A DNA stretch of 8,134 nt from Gemmatimonadota bacterium (GTDB taxonomy: Bacteria; Gemmatimonadota; Gemmatimonadetes; Palauibacterales; Palauibacteraceae): assembly GCA_013042495.1 (NCBI GenBank), contig JABDQB010000131.1:1-8134 (forward strand), given 5' to 3'. The notes under the pieces were generated by a model. The model worked only from the letters and a program-made list of their open reading frames with translations. It searched no databases and was not told where the DNA came from. Of the stretch, positions 1-5,572 are shown piece by piece. The translations under genes were made by a program, and so were the position numbers. Every line of letters starts with the position of its first letter. Within the stretch, counting starts at the first letter, position 1.

Positions 1-1
1 G

Positions 2-193
2 CAGAACCTGGCGAGCTCGGAGATCAACCTCGCGGGGGCAGAACGCTCTCTGGCCGACGCCCGGCTGGCAGTTCACCGGGCGCTCGGCGGGGCGTGGGTC
101 GAGGATGACGAAGACATCGGGCAACAGCTCGAAGAGGAATATGAGATGATGGATCGACTGACGTTCCCCTCCGATGAGGAGGCGGGACGATGA
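2..193 (+). CDS. TolC/NodT-family outer-membrane efflux protein, C-terminal fragment
   Basis: The 5' end lies outside the window; 63 codons and a TGA stop remain. The frame reads ...NLAGAERSLADARLAVHRALGGAW..., the typical end of the last coiled-coil helix of TolC-type outer-membrane factors, whose family signature there is an AxxxLxxARLxxYxALGGGW-like stretch. After ALGGAW comes a strongly acidic tail of about 30 residues (VEDDEDIGQQLEEEYEMMD...), which would lie in the periplasm. In the family, the trimer forms the channel through the outer membrane that docks on the adaptor/pump complex. The TGA overlaps the ATG of the adaptor gene in ATGA, so the two are translationally coupled. The family call rests on this short segment plus the operon context (outer-membrane factor, adaptor, pump), which is a standard gene order. 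Substrate unknown. Confidence 0.8.
   Translation, partial: QNLASSEINLAGAERSLADARLAVHRALGGAWVEDDEDIGQQLEEEYEMMDRLTFPSDEEAGR
177..182 (+). promoter_or_regulatory. Shine-Dalgarno site of the adaptor gene
   Basis: AGGAGG lies 7 nt before the ATG at 190, inside the last codons of the outer-membrane factor gene. It supports ATG 190 as the start and, together with the ATGA overlap, indicates coupled translation within one mRNA. Confidence 0.75.
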
Positions 194-1416
194 GCATTCT
201 CAGCAAGCCGGCAAGAGCGTTCGCTCGACTGAGTCCCTTCCTCAAGGGAGTCACGGTCATCGGGGTCGGGATTCTGGGCTTCGTGCTGCTGATGGTCTTC
301 CGTCCGCGGCCCGCGGCGCAGGAACCTCCACGAAGGATCCCGCTTGTCGTCACCGCGCCCGCCGACGTTCGGTCCGGCAACTTGACGATTCGCGGCAGCG
401 GAACCGTACGGCCGAAGAGCCAGATCGTCCTGTCTTCGCAGGTGGCCGGGCGAGTCGAATGGGTATCGCCGGCCTTCGCCTCGGGCGGGCGGTTCGAGAA
501 GGGCGACCTCCTGCTCCGCATCGAACCGGCGGACTACGTGAACCGGGTGGACGCCGCGTCCGCCGCGGTGGCGCAGCGCGAGGTCGAAGTCCTGCAGTGG
601 AAGGAAGAGCAGGAGCTGGCGCGCGAGGAGTACCAGCGCCTCGTGGCGCGCGAGGGGCTGGATGCGCCGGACTCGGCCTCGCTGAGCAGCCTGATCTTCC
701 GGGAGCCGCAGCTGCAAGCGGCGCGGGCCAACCTGCGGAGCGCCGAAGCGCAGCTGGCGGACGCTCGGCTGGCGCTAGGCCGGACCCGCATCACGGCGCC
801 GTTCGACGGCCTGGTACGCGCCAAGTCGGTGGACATCGGTCAGTACGTAGCGCCCGGGCAGAACCTCGGCTCGCTGTACGACACCGATGAGGTGGAGATC
901 GTCGTGCCCCTGACAGACGCCGAAGCCTCCCTGGTCGACGGAATCTGGGAAGCGGGCGCCGGTGATGAGGCGACCCGAATTCCCGCCACCGTCAGTGCAT
1001 CCTTCGGCAGTCGCGACTACGAGTGGCCGGCCTACGTGGACCGGGCCGAGGGCGCCCTGAATGAGGAAACCCGCACAGTGGACGTCGTCGTTCGCGTCCC
1101 CGATCCCTTCGTAACCGACGACGCGGGCCGACGTCCGCCGCTCCTGCTCGGCACCTACGCCTCGGTCGATATTCAGGGGGCGGCCCGAGAGGCCTACGTG
1201 GTGCTGCCACGCATGGCCCTGCGCGACGGAGACGTCGTGTACGTGGTCGAGCAGGACACCCTGCTCGTCTTGCGTCCGGCGGAGCTGCTTCAGGCGATCG
1301 GAGCCGAAGTGTTCGTCAGCGCCGACATCGCGCCGGGTGAGCCGGTCGTGGTCAGCCCGATGAACATCGTCACGGACTCGATGGCCGTCGAGGTGGCGGA
1401 CGGGGGCGCGCGATGA
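190..1416 (+). CDS. RND efflux periplasmic adaptor subunit (HlyD/AcrA membrane fusion family)
   Basis: 408 aa, a normal length for an adaptor. Residues 18-37 form one hydrophobic segment (FLKGVTVIGVGILGFVLLMV) preceded by basic residues and with no lipobox Cys, so it looks like an uncleaved inner-membrane anchor rather than a lipoprotein. The first half-lipoyl segment is at about 74-113 (VRPKSQIVLSSQVAGRVEWV, GGRFEKGDLLLRIEP). An alpha-helical hairpin rich in Ala, Glu and Gln follows at about 117-198, then the second half-lipoyl segment at 199-230 (TRITAPFDGLVRAKSVDIGQ, YVAPGQNL). A beta-barrel part (about 232-330) and a membrane-proximal part (about 335-405) complete the usual order. In this family the adaptor bridges the inner-membrane pump and the outer-membrane channel. 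The good SD at 177-182 fixes the start. The gene overlaps both neighbours by ATGA, so it is the middle gene of a three-gene exporter operon. The export substrate cannot be read from the sequence. Confidence 0.92.
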   Translation: MSILSKPARAFARLSPFLKGVTVIGVGILGFVLLMVFRPRPAAQEPPRRIPLVVTAPADVRSGNLTIRGSGTVRPKSQIVLSSQVAGRVEWVSPAFASGGRFEKGDLLLRIEPADYVNRVDAASAAVAQREVEVLQWKEEQELAREEYQRLVAREGLDAPDSASLSSLIFREPQLQAARANLRSAEAQLADARLALGRTRITAPFDGLVRAKSVDIGQYVAPGQNLGSLYDTDEVEIVVPLTDAEASLVDGIWEAGAGDEATRIPATVSASFGSRDYEWPAYVDRAEGALNEETRTVDVVVRVPDPFVTDDAGRRPPLLLGTYASVDIQGAAREAYVVLPRMALRDGDVVYVVEQDTLLVLRPAELLQAIGAEVFVSADIAPGEPVVVSPMNIVTDSMAVEVADGGAR

Positions 1417-4400
1417 ACACCGTCATCGCCTGGATGGCGGGCCACCCCGTCGCCGCCAACCTCTTGATGATCCTGATTCTCGTCGGCGGCCTCGTGGGCG
1501 GAAGCACGGTCGTGCAGGAAGTGTTTCCCGAGTCCGACCTGGAGGCCGTACAGGTGCGGGTGGAATACCTGGGCGCCTCACCGGAAGAAGTCGAGGAAGG
1601 GATCATCCAGCGCATTGAGGAGCGCGTCGAATCGATCGAGGGCGTGAGCCAGATCAACTCCACCGCCTCCGAAGGCGTCGGCGTGGTGTTCATCGAGCTC
1701 AATCTGGGCGAGGACACCGGCAAGCGCCTCGACGAGATCAAGGCCGAAATCGACCGGATCACCACCTTCCCGGCGGATGCCGAAAAGCCGGAGGTCACCG
1801 AGGCTGGGAGTCGCAGCCGGGTCATCGACATCGCGGTGACCGGCGACGCCCCGGAAAGAACCCTGAAGGAGCTGGCCAACCGGATCAAGGACGACCTGTC
1901 CTCGATGCCGGAGATCTCCTACGTGCAGGTGGCCGGCGTGCGAGACTACGAGATTTCGATCGAGATCTCGAACGACGTACTGCGCTCGTACGGGCTGAGT
2001 CTCGACCAGGTGGCCATGGCCATCCGGCGATCCAGCCTCGACCTGCCGGGTGGGCGCGTGGACACGGCCGACGAAGAGATCCTCGTCCGCGTGAAGGGCC
2101 AGAAATACGACCGGGACGATTTCGCCGGGATCATCGTGCGCGGGTCGCGGGACGGCTCCACCCTGCGGCTCGACCAGATCGCCACGATCAAGGACGGATT
2201 CCAGGACGCCGACCTGGTGACCCTGTACAACGGTCATCCGGCCGCATTCGTGCAGGTGTTCCGCACCGCGGACGAGCAGGTGCTCGAGATCGTGGACGTG
2301 GTCGAGACCTACCTGGCCGAGATCGGAGTTCCCTCCATGCCTCGGGGCGTCGAGGTCGAGATCTGGCAGAATGACGCGGAGCTCCTGAGAAGCCGGATCA
2401 GCCTGCTGCGCAAGAACGGTCTGATCGGTCTGGGACTGGTTCTGCTGGCCCTGACTCTGTTTCTCGACCTCCGACTGGCCTGGTGGGTGGCGGTCGGAAT
2501 CGGCCTGTCGTTCCTCGGTACGTTCGCCGTCATGCCGTGGCTCGGCGTGTCGATCAACATGATGTCCCTGTTCGGGCTGATCCTGGCGATCGGTATCGTC
2601 GTGGACGACGCGATCGTGGTCGGCGAGAACATCTACTCCGAACGGGAGAAGGGAGCCGGGCCGCTGGAGGCGGCGGTGAAGGGGGCGAAGCGAGTGGCCC
2701 TGCCGGTCACGTTCGCCGTGTTGACGACGGTGACGGCGTTCACGCCACTCCTCTTCATTCCGGGGATGATCGGGAAGTTCCTGAAGTTCATCCCGCTGGT
2801 CGTGATCTCGGTGCTCGTGTTCTCGCTCGTCGAGTCGCTGTTGATCCTGCCGCATCACCTGTCGCACCTGCCCGAGCACGCGCACATGAAGCTGCCGCCG
2901 TGGCTCCGCTGGGTGGAACGGGCGCAGGACGCGGTGCAGGCGGGTCTCCGGAAGTTCATCGACGGGCCGGTGGACCGGACGGTCAGCTACGCCACGGCCC
3001 ATTACGGAGTGGTGATCTCCGCCGGCATCGCGCTGCTGCTGATCACGGTGGGGATCGTCGGAGGCCGATATCTCAGCTTCAGCTTCCTGCCACGGATCGA
3101 GGGCGACAACGTGATCGCCCAGATCGAGATGCCACAGGGCACCCCCACCGAGCGGACCCGGGATGTGGCCGACTATATCGAGGCCGTCGGACGCCGGGTC
3201 GCCGACAGTCTCGGGGCGCGCCTCGGAGACGACCGGGAACTCGTGACCGCGGTCTTCTCCAGCGTCGGACGGTATCCGTCCGCGGAGCAGGGTCCGGGTG
3301 CCGGCGCGCTGCCCACGTTCATCGAGTCCAACAAGGCGGAGATCAACTTCCGGCTCCTGGAGGCCGAAGAGCGCCGCAACCTCTCGTCGGTGGAGTTCGA
3401 GAACGCGTGGCGGGCCGCCGTCGGCGAACTGCCGGGGCCGCGCAGCATGACGTTCTCCTCCCAGGTGATCAACCTGGGGGCGCCCGTGCAGCTCGAGATT
3501 TCGCACCCCGACACGGCCGTCCTGATGAGGGCGGTCGGCGAGGTACAGGACGAACTCGGCCTCTATGCCGGAGTGTTCGACGTACGGAATGACCAGGATA
3601 TCGGGAAGCGTGAGGTCGAGCTCAGTCTCAAGCCGCGCGCCCGTACCCTGGGCGTGACGCTCGACGACCTGGCGCGACAGGTGCGGGCGGCCTTCTTCGG
3701 GTCCGAGGCGGCAAGGGTGCAGCGGGGCCGCGAAGAAGTGAGGGTGTACGTCCGTCTCCCCAAGGACGAGCGGTCCAACCTGGCCGACATCCGTCAGTAC
3801 CGGATCGTGACGCCAACCGGAGCGGCGATCCCTCTCGACGAGATAGCGGACGTGTCGTTCGGTACCGCCCCCTCCACCATCCGGCGCGTGGATGGCCGCA
3901 GGATCGTGACGATCACCGCCGAAGTGGATCGCGCAGTGATCACCGGGTCGGAAGTTTCGTCGGAGCTCACGGGCCAGATCCTGCCGGCGGCCCAGGAGAG
4001 GTATCCGGCTCTCGGGTACGGTTTCGGTGGAGAGCAGCGCGAACAGGCACGCGCGCTCGGAGGGATCGCGCGCGGCTTCCTGCTCGCCTTGTTCGTGATG
4101 TACGCGCTGCTCGCGATTCCCTTCCGCTCCTACGTGGAGCCACTGATCATCATGGCCGCCGTTCCGTTCGGAGTGGTGGGGGCCGTGTTCGGCCACCTCA
4201 TGTTCGGCCTGGACCTCGGGATGCTCAGCATGTTCGGGATCGTGGGTCTCAGCGGGGTGGTGATCAACGACTCGCTGGTGCTACTCGACTTCGTCAAGGA
4301 GCAACGAAACGCCGGAAAGCCGATTCGGGAGGCCATCCTGATCGGGGCCAAGTCCCGGTTCCGGCCCATCCTGCTCACCACGATCACCACGTTCCTCGGC

Positions 4401-4622
4401 GTGTTTCCGCTCATCATCGAGCGCAGCCTCCAGGCGAAATTCCTGGTGCCGATGGCCGTCAGCCTGGGAATCGGAGTGGTGTTTGCCACCTTCATCATCA
4501 TGGTGCTGGTGCCCGCGCTGACGATGATGCAGCACGACATGGGCGTGAAGCTACGGGCGTGGCGCGAGGGCGGGGGCGGCGCCCGACACGAGGACGCCGC
4601 TCCGGAGATGGGGCCTGCCTAG
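1413..4622 (+). CDS. RND superfamily efflux pump, inner-membrane permease (AcrB/HAE type)
   Basis: 1069 aa, complete, with the family's duplicated layout. There is an N-terminal membrane helix (about 10-30), a large periplasmic domain (about 33-330), helices TM2-TM6 from about 336, a cytoplasmic amphipathic linker (PPWLRWVERAQDAV), TM7 at about 532-552, a second periplasmic loop, and TM8-TM12 from about 888 to 1045. TM4 carries GIVVDDAIVVGENI with the proton-relay pair D398/D399, equivalent to AcrB D407/D408. TM10 reads GLSGVVINDSLVLLDF; where AcrB has K940 this protein has N952, followed by D953, the form seen in a recognised AcrB-like subgroup. The family uses proton motive force to export drugs, lipophilic compounds or other substrates from the periplasm or inner leaflet; the substrate here is unknown. 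The start is the ATGA overlap with the adaptor gene. Only a weak G-rich SD precedes it, consistent with translational coupling. The C-terminal tail is short, soluble and Gly/Glu/Arg-rich. The stop overlaps the stop of the convergent regulator gene by 4 bp. Confidence 0.95.
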   Translation: MNTVIAWMAGHPVAANLLMILILVGGLVGGSTVVQEVFPESDLEAVQVRVEYLGASPEEVEEGIIQRIEERVESIEGVSQINSTASEGVGVVFIELNLGEDTGKRLDEIKAEIDRITTFPADAEKPEVTEAGSRSRVIDIAVTGDAPERTLKELANRIKDDLSSMPEISYVQVAGVRDYEISIEISNDVLRSYGLSLDQVAMAIRRSSLDLPGGRVDTADEEILVRVKGQKYDRDDFAGIIVRGSRDGSTLRLDQIATIKDGFQDADLVTLYNGHPAAFVQVFRTADEQVLEIVDVVETYLAEIGVPSMPRGVEVEIWQNDAELLRSRISLLRKNGLIGLGLVLLALTLFLDLRLAWWVAVGIGLSFLGTFAVMPWLGVSINMMSLFGLILAIGIVVDDAIVVGENIYSEREKGAGPLEAAVKGAKRVALPVTFAVLTTVTAFTPLLFIPGMIGKFLKFIPLVVISVLVFSLVESLLILPHHLSHLPEHAHMKLPPWLRWVERAQDAVQAGLRKFIDGPVDRTVSYATAHYGVVISAGIALLLITVGIVGGRYLSFSFLPRIEGDNVIAQIEMPQGTPTERTRDVADYIEAVGRRVADSLGARLGDDRELVTAVFSSVGRYPSAEQGPGAGALPTFIESNKAEINFRLLEAEERRNLSSVEFENAWRAAVGELPGPRSMTFSSQVINLGAPVQLEISHPDTAVLMRAVGEVQDELGLYAGVFDVRNDQDIGKREVELSLKPRARTLGVTLDDLARQVRAAFFGSEAARVQRGREEVRVYVRLPKDERSNLADIRQYRIVTPTGAAIPLDEIADVSFGTAPSTIRRVDGRRIVTITAEVDRAVITGSEVSSELTGQILPAAQERYPALGYGFGGEQREQARALGGIARGFLLALFVMYALLAIPFRSYVEPLIIMAAVPFGVVGAVFGHLMFGLDLGMLSMFGIVGLSGVVINDSLVLLDFVKEQRNAGKPIREAILIGAKSRFRPILLTTITTFLGVFPLIIERSLQAKFLVPMAVSLGIGVVFATFIIMVLVPALTMMQHDMGVKLRAWREGGGGARHEDAAPEMGPA

Positions 4623-5032
4623 AGGGGCGGCTCGGCGCGCTTCCGTTTCGCCCTGATGATGACGAGAGCCGGACCCAGGTCGATCTCCACTACCTCGGGG
4701 GCCGGCTCACGTGCCAATCGTGAGAGACCGGCGCCGATCTGCTTGACGGCATCACCCATCGCCACCAATCCACGCTCCGCGGCCTCTTCCGCCTCGTACC
4801 ACGCCTGCGGCCCTTCCCCCGTGAGCATCCACGTCGGGCTGACGTAGCAGATTCGACAGATCGCGGCGAGATACTCCGGTGGAGGCGTGGAACCGGATTC
4901 GTACTTCCCGATCATCGCCGGGGAAACCTCGTATCCCTGTGTGCGGAGCTGGTGCGACATCCCGCGTTGGCTCATCCTGCCGCGCGCTGTCCTCAGGCGC
5001 TCTGTGAGCGCGATCCGCGTACTGGTTGACAT
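4619..5032 (-). CDS. XRE-family helix-turn-helix transcriptional regulator, phage-repressor-like
   Basis: 137 aa. Residues 8-75 match the Cro/C1-type HTH fold: helix 1 LTERLRTARGR; helices 2-3 SQRGMSHQLRTQGYEVSPAM; then the signature IGKYESGSTPPPEYLAAI and the ending VSPTWMLTGEGP, the 'Vs..WLltG.Gp' cap common in phage-type repressors. Residues 76-108 are a predicted Ala/Glu-rich helix. The tail has a hydrophobic strand (VVEIDLGPALVIIRA) and a basic end (KRKR); I recognise no sensor or peptidase domain. The helix after the HTH holds a CxxC (C59-R-I-C62). A strong SD (AAAGGAGG, 5 nt spacing) and a TATAAT box precede the ATG at 5032. It is divergent from the unknown gene at 5104 and convergent with the RND pump, sharing the CTAG at the two stops. 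By family, a DNA-binding repressor or activator; control of itself and of the divergent gene is my inference, and control of the efflux operon is possible but unsupported. Confidence 0.85.
   Translation of the reverse strand: MSTSTRIALTERLRTARGRMSQRGMSHQLRTQGYEVSPAMIGKYESGSTPPPEYLAAICRICYVSPTWMLTGEGPQAWYEAEEAAERGLVAMGDAVKQIGAGLSRLAREPAPEVVEIDLGPALVIIRAKRKRAEPPL
4701..4732. repeat. Imperfect inverted repeat (hairpin) inside the regulator gene
   Basis: GCCGG-CTCACG (4701-4711), a 7-nt loop, then CGTGAG-aga-CCGGC (4719-4732): 11 paired bases with a 3-nt bulge. It lies about 80 nt past the RND stop, inside the coding region of the opposing regulator. There is no T-tract on the plus side, so it is not a classical terminator. 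It could slow or end read-through from the pump operon, or simply be a product of coding sequence. Confidence 0.3.
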
Positions 5033-5037
5033 TGGTG

Positions 5038-5045
5038 CCTCCTTT
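5038..5045 (-). promoter_or_regulatory. Shine-Dalgarno site of the HTH regulator
   Basis: On the minus strand the sequence reads AAAGGAGG followed by 5 nt and the ATG at 5032. This is a near-perfect ribosome binding site and fixes the regulator start. It contrasts with the divergent gene, which shows none. Confidence 0.75.
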
Positions 5046-5060
5046 GAGCAAGTTCCCGCG

Positions 5061-5066
5061 ATTATA
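5061..5066 (-). promoter_or_regulatory. Probable -10 box of the HTH regulator gene
   Basis: A perfect TATAAT on the minus strand lies 28 nt before the ATG at 5032 in an AT-rich patch that stands out from the GC-rich surroundings. The implied transcription start near 5054 gives a leader of about 22 nt containing the SD. I see no good -35 hexamer at 16-18 nt, which would fit a regulated or activator-dependent promoter. Confidence 0.5.
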
Positions 5067-5068
5067 GT
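5063..5068 (+). promoter_or_regulatory. Possible -10 box for the divergent unknown gene
   Basis: TATAGT (5 of 6 to the consensus) on the plus strand overlaps the regulator's TATAAT on the other strand. A start near 5075 would give a leader of about 29 nt to the ATG at 5104. TTGAGC at 5044-5049 is the only -35-like hexamer and its 13-nt spacing is too short, so this is a weak call. Confidence 0.3.
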
Positions 5069-5081
5069 TTACATGTGACTA
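5065..5081. promoter_or_regulatory. Candidate operator, TAGT-N9-ACTA inverted repeat
   Basis: TAGT at 5065-5068 and ACTA at 5078-5081 form a dyad around TTACATGTG, whose core ACATGT (5071-5076) is itself palindromic, though its centre is slightly off that of the outer arms. It overlaps both -10 candidates, where an XRE repressor encoded next door would block both promoters. The arms are only 4 bp, so chance is a real possibility. Confidence 0.3.
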
Positions 5082-5103
5082 CTCTCATTCAGCAAATCCC
5101 GAC

Positions 5104-5562
5104 ATGGCGACCGGCGAGCGAATCCGATGGGAGAAACTGAGTCCCATCCACCGGGCAATCCGTCGCCTGTTGTTTGACGCCCGGATACTGTCCGCGCTGG
5201 ATATCGTGGTCGACGATTGGGTCAATCAGTGGGAAGATACACAGGGCCGATTCGGGATCATGTTCGGGGTGCAGGCGTCTCTTCCGGAGGCCGAATCGAC
5301 GGCTCCATGCGACGTGATGCTGACGATCGCGTGCGAGGCACAGGGGTCCCGCGATGAGCAGGAACGCCGGGCGCTTCCGCTTCTGCTCTCCGTTCGTGAA
5401 GCGATGGTGGACTCCGGCAAGTTCGACTTCGTGCTGGCCGCTGGAGACCGGCTCTACGCGCCCCAGGAATGCGAGCCGCCGCAGTACCGGCGCGCGCACT
5501 TGGGTTTCACGGTTTCTGATGCCGATCTCATCCGGGAACAGAGGGAATGGGAAGCGCGCTGA
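5104..5562 (+). CDS. Hypothetical protein, 152 aa, divergent from the XRE regulator
   Basis: I do not recognise this protein. It has no signal peptide and no membrane segment, so it is probably cytoplasmic. The N-terminus is basic and helical (SPIHRAIRRLLFDARILSAL). An acidic/aromatic stretch follows (DDWVNQWEDTQGRFG), then a beta-like segment (CDVMLTIACEAQGSRDEQE, about 69-87), an amphipathic helix (LPLLLSVREAMVDSG) and a strand-rich end (AHLGFTVSDADL). The order strand, long helix with 'DExE', strand, charged loop, strand loosely recalls phage tail-terminator or minor tail proteins, but that is a fold-level impression only. The ATG at 5104 is the only possible start: the upstream frame meets a TAG at 5065-5067 with no ATG, GTG or TTG between. 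No SD is visible before it. Codon use is GC-rich as in the neighbours, and the intact frame with tight flanks (10 bp to the MATE stop) supports a real gene. Confidence 0.6.
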   Translation: MATGERIRWEKLSPIHRAIRRLLFDARILSALDIVVDDWVNQWEDTQGRFGIMFGVQASLPEAESTAPCDVMLTIACEAQGSRDEQERRALPLLLSVREAMVDSGKFDFVLAAGDRLYAPQECEPPQYRRAHLGFTVSDADLIREQREWEAR

Positions 5563-5572
5563 CTGAGCGAGG

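Noticed and set aside
1948..1969. Palindromic CGAGAT/ATCTCG stretch in the pump gene
   Set aside because: It is produced by the repeated Glu-Ile-Ser codons in YEISIEISND and is mid-gene.
2483..3592. 369-codon plus-strand frame overlapping the RND pump in another frame
   Set aside because: Composition is Arg/Gly/Ala-rich with no domain; the correct frame has D398/D399 and the full RND architecture.
1578..4196. Very long minus-strand open frame (872 codons) opposite the RND pump gene
   Set aside because: It is a shadow frame: rich in His, Arg, Asp and Gln with no recognisable domain or membrane pattern, lying wholly within a clear RND pump gene. Long antisense frames are expected opposite GC-rich genes with strong codon bias.
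5033..5103. Attachment site or mobile-element border near the phage-like regulator
   Set aside because: No integrase, no direct repeats flanking the pair, and no tRNA gene were found, so transfer is not supported by the sequence itself.
4619..5562. Toxin-antitoxin pair
   Set aside because: The two genes are divergent rather than co-transcribed, the 152-aa protein shows no toxin fold I recognise, and the HTH protein is longer than typical antitoxins.
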